A DNA stretch of 64,000 nt from Paenibacillus sp. MSJ-34 (GCF_018918005.1 NZ_JAHLPR010000026.1:27935-91934); one strand, 5' to 3'. Counted from the stretch's first letter, positions 33,900 through 43,299 are shown. A program made the numbers and translations. Notes: generated by a model from the letters alone, not told the origin.

Positions 33900-35375
33900 A
33901 TGAAAAAAATCATTTTTCTCCTGATTGATTCGTTCATGCCAACGATTCTGGAAGATTGCGTTCGCCATCGAACGGTTCCGGGACTGAAGTTTCTTATGGA
34001 CCGGGGTCGATATTGGGCGAACTGCGCGACGGTGTTTCCAACGATGACGGCTTCGGTTGACAGCTCGTTAGTGACGGGAACGTATCCCGACGTTCACCGG
34101 ATCCCGGGACTCATCTGGTACGATCCGGAGCAGCAAGAAATCGTAAATTATATTAACGGATGGAATTGCGTTCGCAAGCTCGGCCTGGGCAAATGCGCCA
34201 AACATGTACTCTACAATTTGAACGAAAAACATTTAAGCGCCCATGTGACGACCGTCTTCGAAGAACTAAGCCGGAGAGGGAAGACATCCGCATCTATTAA
34301 TGCGATTGTCCACCGCAGCGTCAAGCGGCATATGATCAAGCTTCCCGCTCTCATGAATATGATGTCGGGGTTACAGTTTCGCAAAAGCAGCATTTCCGGG
34401 CCGGAGACGATGACTTTAGGCTCGCTCGTTCAATCGGACATTCTGCAAGATATTCCCCGGCCGATGCAAGGATACGAGGAAATGTGCGGCATTAACGACG
34501 ATTTCGCGAAACATGCAACCAAAATTTTGATTCAATCGGAGAAACAGCCCGATTTTACGCTCGTGTATTTTCCGGATAACGATCATGAGATGCATAAAAA
34601 AAATCCGGCTCACGCGGAAGAAGCTTTAATCCGTGTGGACCAGCATATCCAGGACATTTTGTATGCATTCGGTTCGTGGGAGGAAGCCGTGAAGCAATGC
34701 ATATTTATCGTAACCGGCGATCACGGGCAAACGCGAATCGGGAACGAAGAACGGTTTAACATCGATCTGGATCGGTTGCTGGAATCGTTTCGCGTATTGC
34801 AGTTAGGGGAGAAAATCGGCAGGCATGATGTTGTCGTTTGCAATAACGAACGGATGGCTTATCTTTATCCTTTGCAAGCGGATATCCAGCCGAAGCTGAT
34901 CGAGCAGCTTCTGAGCGAACCGCGAATCGATATCATCGCCTGGAAAGAACAGCGCGAAGTGGCGGTCAGAGAAGGCGGATCGGGAAGGAAAATGTATTTC
35001 CGGCGCAACGGGCCGTTTACGGATATTTACGGGTCCGAATGGACCGTGGTGGGCGAAGAATCGGTGCTCGATCTGAAGATCAAGGAAGGAATCATTCATT
35101 ACGGAGATTATCCGGATGCCCTGGCCAGACTATACGGAGCTTTATATTCCCAGGACATTCCGATGATCGCCATTACCGCCAGGCCGCGGTACGAATTCAA
35201 GAGCCGCTATTTCCCGATGCATATGAACGGGGGCAGTCACGGTTCCTTGCATAAATACGATTCCATCATCCCGTTGATCGTAACGGGTACGGATCATGCG
35301 GTCCAAGAGCCTCCAAGACTGGTCGATTTGAAACAATTTATTCTTGAACTATGCGACAAGGAAAGCAATTGTTAG
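33900..35375 (+). CDS. Alkaline phosphatase superfamily phosphodiesterase (NPP-like)
   Basis: 491 aa, ATG. FLLIDSFMP gives the first metal Asp, ATVFPTMTASVDSSLVTG the nucleophile Thr and pocket, FPDNDHEMHK and VTGDHGQTRIG the remaining Asp/His ligands, and GGSHGSLHKYDSIIPLIV the last His. This is the PF01663 nucleotide pyrophosphatase/phosphodiesterase set. No signal peptide. Next to YkoP- and YkoN-like genes it may act on phospholipid or glycolipid intermediates; that is inferred. Confidence 0.87.
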   Translation: MKKIIFLLIDSFMPTILEDCVRHRTVPGLKFLMDRGRYWANCATVFPTMTASVDSSLVTGTYPDVHRIPGLIWYDPEQQEIVNYINGWNCVRKLGLGKCAKHVLYNLNEKHLSAHVTTVFEELSRRGKTSASINAIVHRSVKRHMIKLPALMNMMSGLQFRKSSISGPETMTLGSLVQSDILQDIPRPMQGYEEMCGINDDFAKHATKILIQSEKQPDFTLVYFPDNDHEMHKKNPAHAEEALIRVDQHIQDILYAFGSWEEAVKQCIFIVTGDHGQTRIGNEERFNIDLDRLLESFRVLQLGEKIGRHDVVVCNNERMAYLYPLQADIQPKLIEQLLSEPRIDIIAWKEQREVAVREGGSGRKMYFRRNGPFTDIYGSEWTVVGEESVLDLKIKEGIIHYGDYPDALARLYGALYSQDIPMIAITARPRYEFKSRYFPMHMNGGSHGSLHKYDSIIPLIVTGTDHAVQEPPRLVDLKQFILELCDKESNC

Positions 35376-35459
35376 TAATTGCGCTGCAACTTCCCACCCA
35401 TGAATTACGCGATTGCAAGATACACTAACCCTATATCATTCGATAAAGGGGAAAGGTTC

Positions 35460-36059
35460 ATGAGGTTGAAATCCTTCGCATTATCCGTCTGGAATATGGT
35501 GGATCCGATTTATTATGCATGTACCAGATTACGGTGCGTCGGGCAAGACCGGAAAAACAGCACGTTCCGAGTCAGACTTACTTCTTTCAAAGGCCGAAAT
35601 GTACATTTATCCGATGGATCGGTGATCGAAAAAGGCGATACGTTGTTGAAAATTCATTTGCACAACGTTATTTTGCTGAAAGATATGCTTTCCATAAAAA
35701 ATGAAATTAAGAAAGGGAAATTTCTATATCGCGCCATTGAACAATCGCTCCCCGATCTTGCCGTTTATTTGCAACATCACCCGAAAATCAACGATATCAA
35801 GGGGATAATCGGAATTACGATGTTAAACAAAGGGGTGGGCGGCTTAGGTTTCGAAGCGATTCCGATTCCCAATTCGTTATATAAATGGGTAAAATACGTG
35901 ACGATGATTCCCATTTATTTCTTATCGGCGAACCAACCGTTGAAACATGTAAAAAAACAATCTCCAGCCTATTTAATTATGTCCAAAAACGTTCTTATGC
36001 AAAAATACGGAGGGGGAGGCGCCGATACGGCCTTACGCGAACCAATCCGACACGCATAA
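35460..36059 (+). CDS. ykoP: YkoP-like protein
   Basis: 199 aa from ATG 35460, after AAAGGGGAAAGG. Begins LKSFALSVWNMVDPIYYACTRL; DGSVIEKGDTLLKIHLHN and GIIGITMLNKGVGGLGFEA are conserved in the Bacillus YkoP group, whose function is unknown. It follows the phosphodiesterase gene by 84 bp, with the YkoQ-like gene convergent and the YkoN-like gene beyond, so the three B. subtilis neighbours ykoN, ykoP and ykoQ are again together. Confidence 0.75.
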   Translation: MRLKSFALSVWNMVDPIYYACTRLRCVGQDRKNSTFRVRLTSFKGRNVHLSDGSVIEKGDTLLKIHLHNVILLKDMLSIKNEIKKGKFLYRAIEQSLPDLAVYLQHHPKINDIKGIIGITMLNKGVGGLGFEAIPIPNSLYKWVKYVTMIPIYFLSANQPLKHVKKQSPAYLIMSKNVLMQKYGGGGADTALREPIRHA

Positions 36060-36071
36060 AGACTCTGACGG

Positions 36072-36938
36072 TCAGATGGCCGCCAGAGTCTTTTGTTGTT
36101 CCGCCTTGGAAGCGGCCGAATGCAAGGGCAATCGATGAAGCGTAATTTCGGGCCGGCTGCCCATTCGGATATTCACTCCGGTCTGTCCCAATCCTTCGCT
36201 AATATAGAACGGTTTGCCGTCGTATACATGCAGCCCTTTGATCATGTTCATCCCGACCAGTTTTCCCATTTTCGCAAGATGATACGGTTTGGGCCAATGA
36301 ATTTGGCCGCCATGGAAATGCCCGGAGAGCAAGTAATCGTAATGAACCTTTCTCATAGCAAGAACGATATTCGGATCATGCGTCAGCACGAGGCGATAGC
36401 CTTCCTTGACTCCTTTGTACGAGGCCGCGATATTGCTGCGATTCGTACTGTAATCGTCGATTCCAATGACGTTGATTGATGCTCCGTCCTTCACAAAAAA
36501 GGCATTTTCGTTCCGCAGCGTTCGACAGCCGTTGCGTTCCAGCGTCTCCTTCAATGCGGCGAAGCTTTCGTCCTTTAATACATAGTCATGATTGCCGAAT
36601 ACCGCAAATATGCCGCAGGTCGGCTGCAATTGGTTGAAAACCTGCAGATACGGGACGAGCTTCGGGATGCTCCGCTTACGATCGAGATAGTCGCCGGTCA
36701 AGGCGATCAGATCGATCTTTTCCTCCTTAAGCTGCTCATACAATTGCTCCGGCGTAACGGAAATATGCTCAAGATGCATATCCGATATATGCAACACGTT
36801 GAATGAAGATCCCGGGCGTTCGCGGCCGGCGTTTATCTCCACTCGATTCACGGCTGCTTGCCGTGTATTGAGATGCGCTTTATATAGCAAGCATGACAGC
36901 AATGTCATGACGATCGTTCCGATTGCAATGAAAATCAT
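36072..36938 (-). CDS. Membrane-anchored metallophosphoesterase (YkoQ/YaeI-like)
   Basis: 288 aa from ATG 36938, 9 nt after AAAGGAG (an upstream TTG overlaps that site). N-terminal membrane helix (IFIAIGTIVMTLLSCLLY), then calcineurin-type blocks HISDMHLEH, LTGDYLDR, FGNHDYVL, THDP and SGHFHGGQIHWP. Dinuclear metal phosphoesterase facing the outside or cytosol side of the membrane; YaeI-type enzymes act on nucleotide-lipids. Convergent with ykoP, divergent from the glycosyltransferase. Confidence 0.87.
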   Translation of the reverse strand: MIFIAIGTIVMTLLSCLLYKAHLNTRQAAVNRVEINAGRERPGSSFNVLHISDMHLEHISVTPEQLYEQLKEEKIDLIALTGDYLDRKRSIPKLVPYLQVFNQLQPTCGIFAVFGNHDYVLKDESFAALKETLERNGCRTLRNENAFFVKDGASINVIGIDDYSTNRSNIAASYKGVKEGYRLVLTHDPNIVLAMRKVHYDYLLSGHFHGGQIHWPKPYHLAKMGKLVGMNMIKGLHVYDGKPFYISEGLGQTGVNIRMGSRPEITLHRLPLHSAASKAEQQKTLAAI

Positions 36939-37129
36939 CCAATCAACTCCTTTCAATGACGTACTCTATATACCAGTATAGATGGACGGAGGGGCTCTTG
37001 TCAGCGGTAATTCATGGAGCGTACCGACGGACGGCCCGTACATGAATGATTGGCGCCCGGCCCGCGCATATTAACAAAAACTGCTCTTCACCGCTTTCTA
37101 TGTAATTTCTGTTTCGTCGGAGGAATGAA

Positions 37130-38290
37130 ATGGGTAAAAAACTTCTGGTGCTTCCGTTGCTGCAAATCAAATCGGGACATCATCAAGCCGCCGATGCGCT
37201 TATCGAATATACGAACTTGATCGATCCGGCCATCGAATGCGAGAAAATCGATATTTTGCATTATAGTTACGGGAAGATGGAAGCGGTCGTTTCCTCCGTC
37301 TACCTGAAATGGATTCATTACCTTCCTTTCGCATACAGTTGGATTTACCGCAAAAGCTGCGGCAATTTTCAAAGGGCGAGACGGTATCGGTTATACGAAC
37401 TTTTGTTTTTAAGAAATATGCAAAAATTAATACGCGAGAAAAGGCCCGACTATATTTTTTGTACGCACGCTTTGCCTTCCTATTTGCTCGGCCAACTGAA
37501 AAGCAGAGGGCTTCTGAACATCCCGGTAATCAACGTATATACGGATTATTTCATCAATGACGTATGGGGGAGGCAAGGAATCGACTACCATTTGGTTCCG
37601 GATTCGCAAGTTAAGCAATGGCTGACCGAAAGAGCGGTTCCGGAAGAACGAATTATCGTGACAGGGATTCCGATCCATCCCGAATTCGCTCATTCCGATC
37701 CGAATCAGGAGCGTTCCAATCCGGAGTTGTCGGTCTTGATTACAGGCGGAAATCTCGGAACCGGAGCGATCAAATCGATTGTCAAACATATCGGGAAGAC
37801 CGGCAACATACATTACATCGTACTATGCGGCAAAAATAACGCCTTGTACCGGCAACTCCAAAAAAGAAAACATCCGCGCGTCGCACCGATGCCGTATATC
37901 GAATCCAAAGAGGAAATGAACAATTTGTACAATCGTATCGATGCGATTGTTACGAAACCTGGAGGGGTGACGATCAGCGAATGTTTATATAAAAAAATTC
38001 CGGTTTTTGTGTACCATGCTTTGCCCGGACAAGAAGAAATCAATTTGCAGCGGCTGTTGAGCCAACAATTGATTTTCCACTTAAGAGGAAGAAAGCTTAA
38101 AGATATCGAAAACCGGTTGATCGCGATGTGGCAGGATGAACAATCGTTGCAGCGCATGAAACAAAATATGGATCAGTACTGCCAACAATTGTCCGATGTA
38201 ACGTCTTCGTTGCGCCGGGTGCTGGAACCGTCGCATTCGCGAACAGATACTATGCTCGCCCTTCCCATCGATCCAATCCATCAGAATTGA
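37130..38290 (+). CDS. MGDG synthase-type lipid glycosyltransferase (YkoN-like)
   Basis: 386 aa. Begins LLVLPLLQIKSGHHQAADAL, the GHHQAA-type acceptor loop of GT28 diacylglycerol glycosyltransferases (UgtP, MGDG synthase). The C-terminal domain has TGGNLGTGAI and TKPGGVTISECLYKKIPVFV, the nucleotide-sugar site. It would transfer sugar to a membrane lipid. ATG 37130 with GGAGGAA upstream. The propeller gene follows after 12 bp, suggesting cotranscription. Confidence 0.85.
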   Translation: MGKKLLVLPLLQIKSGHHQAADALIEYTNLIDPAIECEKIDILHYSYGKMEAVVSSVYLKWIHYLPFAYSWIYRKSCGNFQRARRYRLYELLFLRNMQKLIREKRPDYIFCTHALPSYLLGQLKSRGLLNIPVINVYTDYFINDVWGRQGIDYHLVPDSQVKQWLTERAVPEERIIVTGIPIHPEFAHSDPNQERSNPELSVLITGGNLGTGAIKSIVKHIGKTGNIHYIVLCGKNNALYRQLQKRKHPRVAPMPYIESKEEMNNLYNRIDAIVTKPGGVTISECLYKKIPVFVYHALPGQEEINLQRLLSQQLIFHLRGRKLKDIENRLIAMWQDEQSLQRMKQNMDQYCQQLSDVTSSLRRVLEPSHSRTDTMLALPIDPIHQN

Positions 38291-38302
38291 GGTGTTCCCG
38301 TT

Positions 38303-39550
38303 ATGAAAAAAACGATCATGCTGCTTCTCGTATTCATTCTATTCGCGGTTTGGGTTACGCCGGTCAGCGCGGCGAAGCAGCAAATTTCCCTAAAAACGGC
38401 TTTTGTCAGAAATAACGATCTTTGGGTCAAAATCGACAAGAAAGAAGCGCAAGTCACGCATGGAGAATACGTCCGAAACCCGCGATGGTCTTATGACGGG
38501 AATTGGATCGCTTATACGAAAGGAGCGGAACAAACCGAAGTTTGGCTCTATCATGTCGTTACCGGAAGCTTGCGTTTGGCGGGCCCGGGCAATAACGCGC
38601 AATGGGCCCCGGCACGCAACGAGCTTGCCTTTCAAACCGGCGAAACGCTCAACCTGATTCGCGCGGGCGATCCGGATAAGCTTGAAGCGAACCGCGTCGC
38701 GGAACGAGTCGGCAATTATTCCTGGCTGCCGGACGGCAGCGGATTTCTATTCTCAACGCTGTCCATGTTGTCCGGCGGCCGATGGTCGGATATCGAATTG
38801 TATACCGTGAAATTCGAGAAGGGTTCGAATAAGCCGACGACGCGGTTATTTTACCGGATTCCAAGCCAATCGGAACAGTTCTTCGCCGTCATGACGAGCC
38901 CGTTCAAATGGTCGCCCGACGGGAAATGGATCGCATTCCTCGCAAAGCCGACGGCGTCGTTGTCGGCGGACGGCAACACATTATGTTTCTTGGCGTCCAA
39001 TGCCAGGTCGTTTGTCAAAGCGGGGCAAATGCTCGATCAGTTCGATTGGTTCCAATGGGCGCCGGCCGGCGGTTTGTTCGCTTACATCGAAGGAACCGGC
39101 AGAGAGGCGGTCCGAAACAAGCGGCTGACGGTTGTGGAGGGCTTGCCGTCGCTTAGGCAAACGTCGTATACGCCTGCAGGATTTGCCGATAGAGGGTTCG
39201 CATGGCAGAATGATCGAACCGTCGTCGTTGCGAGAGCCAAAGAAGCCGAATGGTCCGTCGAGGAGCGGAAACGGCCGATGCCTAAGCTGATGCGGATCGA
39301 TCTGGCTTCCGGTCAAGAGAAGCCGATCACCTCGCCGCCTGCCAGACAGGGGGATTTCGACCCGTTATTCGCAGAAGACGGAAGCAAGCTTACTTGGGTG
39401 CGAACGAACCGCAAGACGGCGGATGCGATGGCGGCGGAACCGGACGGGAAGCATGCGAAGCGTTGGATACGCCAACTGACGCCGGCAACCAATGATTACG
39501 AGAGGTGGAATTGGAGCGAAGTCATTGACTACGCCGAATCGGATCGTTGA
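38303..39550 (+). CDS. Secreted TolB-like beta-propeller protein
   Basis: 415 aa with Sec signal (KKTIMLLLVFILFAVWVTPVSAA). PD40 repeats are visible: PRWSYDGNWIAYTKG, FKWSPDGKWIAFLA, FDPLFAEDGSKLTWVR, SWLPDGSGFLFS. It resembles TolB/WD40-like extracellular proteins of Firmicutes with no assigned role. It lies 12 bp after the YkoN-like gene. No catalytic motif seen. Confidence 0.8.
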   Translation: MKKTIMLLLVFILFAVWVTPVSAAKQQISLKTAFVRNNDLWVKIDKKEAQVTHGEYVRNPRWSYDGNWIAYTKGAEQTEVWLYHVVTGSLRLAGPGNNAQWAPARNELAFQTGETLNLIRAGDPDKLEANRVAERVGNYSWLPDGSGFLFSTLSMLSGGRWSDIELYTVKFEKGSNKPTTRLFYRIPSQSEQFFAVMTSPFKWSPDGKWIAFLAKPTASLSADGNTLCFLASNARSFVKAGQMLDQFDWFQWAPAGGLFAYIEGTGREAVRNKRLTVVEGLPSLRQTSYTPAGFADRGFAWQNDRTVVVARAKEAEWSVEERKRPMPKLMRIDLASGQEKPITSPPARQGDFDPLFAEDGSKLTWVRTNRKTADAMAAEPDGKHAKRWIRQLTPATNDYERWNWSEVIDYAESDR

Positions 39551-39559
39551 AATCGGTTG

Positions 39560-39589
39560 TTGACAAATTCGCCGACGTTCCCATATAAT
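39560..39589 (+). promoter_or_regulatory. Sigma-A promoter of the leuA T-box transcript
   Basis: TTGACA at 39560-39565 and TATAAT at 39584-39589, both consensus, with an 18-bp spacer. Confidence 0.8.
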
Positions 39590-39595
39590 AGTGAA

Positions 39596-39862
39596 TAATT
39601 TCAATATCCAAATGTGTTGATTAGAAATAGTAGAAGTGAAAATAACCTTTCAGAGAGCCGTTGGTTGGTGCGAAACGGCAGCGTTGATCACTTTGAACTC
39701 GTCTATGAACAGCTGCCTGACAATGTAGGGTAAGCCGGGATTCCGCCGTTACAAGGATAGATGGTGTCGGCCATCGAAGGAGATCGTTTCGCTTCGGTTT
39801 GCGAAATGAATTAGAGTGGTACCGCGGGTTAACCCCGTCTCTATTGCAGAGACGGGGTTTTT
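39596..39862 (+). promoter_or_regulatory. Leucine T-box riboswitch controlling leuA
   Basis: The T-box core AGAGTGGTACCGCGG is at 39813-39827, followed by a terminator hairpin (AACCCCGTCTCT and AGAGACGGGGTT, then a T-run ending 39862). Stem I elements CAGAGAGCCG and GGTTGGTGCGAAAC are present, and the specifier position in GAACTCGTC gives CTC (39698-39700), a Leu codon. Uncharged tRNA-Leu would stabilise the antiterminator and allow leuA expression. Confidence 0.92.
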
Positions 39863-39945
39863 GTGTTGATCAAAGTCCGGGTTTGATCCGCCCCGCTTTA
39901 TATATAAACATACAGTACATGTGCTATTTGAGGAGGAGCTTCCAT

Positions 39946-41505
39946 ATGAACCGCAACATTATTGTGCTTGACACGACTTTGCGCGACGGGGAACAAGTTC
40001 CGGGCGCGAAATTGAACGTACAACAAAAAATCGAATTTGCCCAGCAGCTTAAGCGGCTTCAGGTCGATATCATCGAAGCGGGCTTTCCCGCTTCTTCCAA
40101 GGGGGATTTTCAAGCGGTACAAGAAATCGCGCGCGCCATGGGGGATACCGTAACCATTACCGCGCTCGCCAGAGCGGTGAAAAGCGATATCGAAGCCGTG
40201 TATGAAAGTATCAAAATCGCGCAAAACCCGTTCATCCATATTGTGCTCGGCACTTCGAACATTCACGTGGAGAAGAAGTTCAACCGCTCCAAAGATGCGG
40301 TGCTGGAAATGGGCATCGAAGCGGTCAAGTATGCCAAGACGCTGCTGCCTCACGTGCAATATTCCACGGAGGACGCTTCCCGGTCGGATTTCGAATATTT
40401 GTGGAAAACGATCGAAGCCGTCGTCAAAGCAGGAGCAACGATGATCAACGTTCCCGATACGGTCGGATATGCGGTTCCGGAGGAGTTCGGCGAATTAATC
40501 CGCAAAATTAACGAGCGGTTGAAGAACTTAAACGATAAGGTCATCCTTAGCGTCCACTGCCATAACGATCTCGGTCTGGCAACGGCGAATACGCTCAGCG
40601 CGATCAAGAACGGCGCCGAGAAAGTCGAGTGTACGATCAACGGATTGGGCGAGCGGGCCGGCAACACTTCGCTGGAGGAAGTGGTCATGGGGCTTAAAGT
40701 GAGGGAGAATTACTATCATTGCAGCACCCGTATCCAAACGACGGAACTGGTCAGAACGTCCAGGCTTTTGACGCATTTGACAGGACTGGATGTGCAGGTG
40801 AACAAGGCCATCACCGGCGAGAACGCCTTCGCCCATTCATCGGGCATTCATCAGGACGGATTGCTGAAGGATAAAAATGTTTATGAAATTATGTCGCCGG
40901 AGGAAGTGGGCGTAGAGAGCATGGAGCTCATTTTGACCGCCCGTTCCGGCCGGCATGCCTTCAAAAACGCGGTGGAGAAGATGGGCTTTGAAATCGGCGA
41001 TGCAAACGAATTCGAGCAGTTGTTCGCCAAATTTATCGCATTGGCCGATTTGAAGAAGGAAGTGTACGACCACGATGTGTTCTACCTTGTTGCCGGACAT
41101 CGCGCGGAAGCCGTCAGCGACAGCCGGCTATACGAATTGGAATCGTTCCAGGTCGTCACGAACGATCTGTCCCCGACCGCAACGGTCGCCTTGAAAAGAG
41201 GCGGCGAAGTGCTGAAAGGAAGCGAGGTCGGGGACGGACCGATCGATGCCCTGTACGGTGTCATTAAATCTTTGTCAGGATTGGACGTCAGCTTGAAACA
41301 TTATAAAATCAACAGCATTTCGAGAGGCAAGGAAGCCGTCGGCCGCGTCAATATTCAGATCGAATACGGCGGCAAAACGTATTCGGGCCGCGCCATGGAT
41401 ACGGATATTATTAAAGCGAGCGCCATCGCTTTCTTGAACGGCATCAATGCCGCATTGCTGGAGAAAACGCAAGAGAGCATGGAGGAAGGAGCGAGAGCGA
41501 AATGA
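39946..41505 (+). CDS. leuA: 2-isopropylmalate synthase
   Basis: 519 aa from ATG 39946 (GAGGAGGAG upstream). LDTTLRDGEQVPGAKLN at the N-terminus, the metal HCHNDLGLATAN, GLGERAGN and HSSGIHQDG are the LeuA catalytic blocks; the C-terminal regulatory domain (about 390-510, DLSPTATVALKRGGEV) binds leucine. Catalyses the first step of leucine synthesis. It is separate from an ilv-leu operon and is governed by a leucine T-box. Overlaps the next gene by 4 bp. Confidence 0.95.
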   Translation: MNRNIIVLDTTLRDGEQVPGAKLNVQQKIEFAQQLKRLQVDIIEAGFPASSKGDFQAVQEIARAMGDTVTITALARAVKSDIEAVYESIKIAQNPFIHIVLGTSNIHVEKKFNRSKDAVLEMGIEAVKYAKTLLPHVQYSTEDASRSDFEYLWKTIEAVVKAGATMINVPDTVGYAVPEEFGELIRKINERLKNLNDKVILSVHCHNDLGLATANTLSAIKNGAEKVECTINGLGERAGNTSLEEVVMGLKVRENYYHCSTRIQTTELVRTSRLLTHLTGLDVQVNKAITGENAFAHSSGIHQDGLLKDKNVYEIMSPEEVGVESMELILTARSGRHAFKNAVEKMGFEIGDANEFEQLFAKFIALADLKKEVYDHDVFYLVAGHRAEAVSDSRLYELESFQVVTNDLSPTATVALKRGGEVLKGSEVGDGPIDALYGVIKSLSGLDVSLKHYKINSISRGKEAVGRVNIQIEYGGKTYSGRAMDTDIIKASAIAFLNGINAALLEKTQESMEEGARAK

Positions 41506-41978
41506 GTGCGTTGAAGGATAGCGCCCAGCGGGTGCAAGATGTTTTGGCTCAATCGGGGTATGATACGAAGGTGAGGGAATTGCCGGAAAGCACGCGAACC
41601 GCGCAAGAGGCGGCCGCGGCGATCGGCTGCGAAGTCGCGCAAATCGCGAAGTCGATCATTTTCCGCCTGAGCGGCTCAGGTTCGCCGCTTCTCGTTGTTG
41701 CCAGCGGCACGAACCGGGTCAATGAGAAGAGCATTTCGAGCCGATTGCAAGATAAGCTGCTCAAAGCCGATGCGGACTATGTTCGGGAACGAACGGGATT
41801 TGTGATCGGAGGAGTGGCGCCGATCGGCCACTTGGAACCGATCACTACGATCGTCGACGAAGATCTGTTTCAATTCCAAACGGTATGGGCGGCCGCAGGA
41901 CACCCTAAGGCGGTCATGGCCTTAAAGCCCGATGAATTAGTTGCCATGACCCGAGGACAAGTGATGTCGATTAAATAA
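41502..41978 (+). CDS. YbaK/ProX-type aminoacyl-tRNA deacylase
   Basis: 158 aa, ATG overlapping the leuA stop (ATGA). YbaK fold: EVAQIAKSIIFRLSG with the conserved Lys, VVASGTNRVNEKSIS, TGFVIGGVAPIGH and GHPKAVMALKPDELV. Such freestanding domains clear mischarged tRNA-Pro and similar errors. Being translationally coupled to leuA under a leucine T-box is unusual and implies it is needed when leucine is short. Confidence 0.88.
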   Translation: MSALKDSAQRVQDVLAQSGYDTKVRELPESTRTAQEAAAAIGCEVAQIAKSIIFRLSGSGSPLLVVASGTNRVNEKSISSRLQDKLLKADADYVRERTGFVIGGVAPIGHLEPITTIVDEDLFQFQTVWAAAGHPKAVMALKPDELVAMTRGQVMSIK

Positions 41979-41998
41979 ACAAAAACGCGGGAGAAAGA

Positions 41999-42040
41999 GC
42001 GAGGCAGCCGTGGACTAGGAAACGTCCTTGGCTGCCTCGC
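41999..42040. terminator. Hairpin between YbaK-type gene and VOC gene
   Basis: GCGAGGCAGCC and GGCTGCCTCGC are exact inverted 11-mers about 20 nt apart, between two convergent genes. No long T-run follows on either strand, so termination strength is uncertain. Confidence 0.6.
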
Positions 42041-42050
42041 TTGCCGGCCG

Positions 42051-42401
42051 TCATAGATGGGCCAAGATGTTGACAAGCTTGCCGAACGGGTCTCGGACGT
42101 AGAAGCGCCGAACCCCCCAAGGCTCGTCGGCCGGCCCGTATTCGATCGGAAATCCGGCGCTCGTCATCCGCTCAAACGCAGCGTCGACATTGTCGACTTC
42201 AATCGACAGATCGGGCGTAGGCGTACGGGAGCCGCCCTCCGAAGCAAAGCTGACCTGGACGCCCATCTGTTCGCGCGACCCGTAAGTGACGAGCCAGCCG
42301 TGATCCATCAATATTTCAAGTCCGAGTACATCCTGGTAAAAATTTTTGGCCGCCTCCAAATTGCGCGTATCGATATTGGCAACGATTCGTTTGACCTTCA
42401 T
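42051..42401 (-). CDS. VOC family glyoxalase-like protein
   Basis: 116 aa, ATG with GGAGGTTACC upstream. IVANIDTRNLEAAKNFYQDV, LSIEVDNVDAAFERM and YVRDPFGKLVNILAHL are the two halves of a glyoxalase/bleomycin-resistance fold. Metal Glu near the C-terminus is not clear, so binding rather than catalysis is possible. Monocistronic. Confidence 0.82.
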   Translation of the reverse strand: MKVKRIVANIDTRNLEAAKNFYQDVLGLEILMDHGWLVTYGSREQMGVQVSFASEGGSRTPTPDLSIEVDNVDAAFERMTSAGFPIEYGPADEPWGVRRFYVRDPFGKLVNILAHL

Positions 42402-42529
42402 AGGTAACCTCCATGGCGATCATTATTTTTCCATACAGGGAACCTATTCGATAAGATGTGGCTAATTCCTCTATTAGCGATATGAAAATATCCGTTAGCG
42501 GCGGAAAGGGAGAGCCGCCTACATAACGA

Positions 42530-43270
42530 TTACCGCTTCTTATATTTGGATCGCAATCCGCTTCGCAAACGTCTTCCTTTGCTAAGGGACTTTATCGAAC
42601 CTTTCAGTTTGCCGGACGCGCGGACTTTGCAAGACGATCTATGACGGGATTTGCTGGAGCGGCTCATTCCGCTGACATGAGAAAGGGATTTGCACCCGCA
42701 TGATCTGCCCGATTTCATCGACATCGATTTATGCGATGAGTTATGCGATGATTTATGCGATGATTTATGCGATGAGTGCGATTTGTTGCCGGAGCTGCAC
42801 GAACCGCCGGATCTGCCTCCGGATTTGCTTGAGCCGCTTGATTTGCAAGGATGAATCGTTCGAGTCGTCAATACCCGAAACGCTTCAGCCGTTTTTTTCG
42901 CAAAAAGGAGCGGAGGTTCGACTGATTTCCAATGGATAAACATAAGAACGGGTTTCGTAAATAACCAGTGGTTGTGCAACGCCGTTACTTCAAGCCCGCG
43001 TGCACGAAGAGCGGATATAAAAGGATTTACTTCCTCTTGCAAGATTACCGTTTCACCAAGATTAAGAGCATTTCCGTGTCTATCCAAATCTTCGAAAGAA
43101 AATAACGCAGCTATTGCTAAGGCCGATCTTGTTCTTCTTCCCTGGATGAGGGGTTGAAGGTTGTTGCGAATGCGAGTGACCGTACATACGCCGTTAACTA
43201 CCTCCGCAGAGCCTCCTAGAATGTTAGCAAATTGTAAACAAAGCGCGCTTGGCATAGTCATAGTCGTCAT
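42530..43270 (-). CDS. DUF1259 protein with Ser/His/Lys/Cys-rich spore-coat-like tail
   Basis: 246 aa from ATG 43270, 6 nt after AGGAGGG; an upstream in-frame ATG lies within that region. Residues 1-133 form a single DUF1259 (LppY/LpqO-type) domain: NPFISALRARGLEVTALHNH and LMFIHW. The last 110 residues are low complexity, with SHKSSHKSSHNSSHKS-type repeats, CKSSGSSKSGG and a very basic end. Such tails resemble CotB/CotG spore-coat proteins. A CATAAGATA sigma-K-like -10 precedes it. Function unknown. Confidence 0.75.
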   Translation of the reverse strand: MTTMTMPSALCLQFANILGGSAEVVNGVCTVTRIRNNLQPLIQGRRTRSALAIAALFSFEDLDRHGNALNLGETVILQEEVNPFISALRARGLEVTALHNHWLFTKPVLMFIHWKSVEPPLLFAKKTAEAFRVLTTRTIHPCKSSGSSKSGGRSGGSCSSGNKSHSSHKSSHKSSHNSSHKSMSMKSGRSCGCKSLSHVSGMSRSSKSRHRSSCKVRASGKLKGSIKSLSKGRRLRSGLRSKYKKR

Positions 43271-43299
43271 ACATTTCCCTCCTAGTTTCATAGATAGTC

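Noticed and set aside
41999..42040. Second riboswitch or attenuator after the YbaK-type gene
   Set aside because: It lies between convergent genes with no downstream gene on the same strand, so a terminator-type hairpin is the simpler reading.
42700..42939. Plus-strand peptide with repeated MIYAM-like units
   Set aside because: It is the antisense reading of the Ser/His/Lys repeats in the DUF1259 protein tail.
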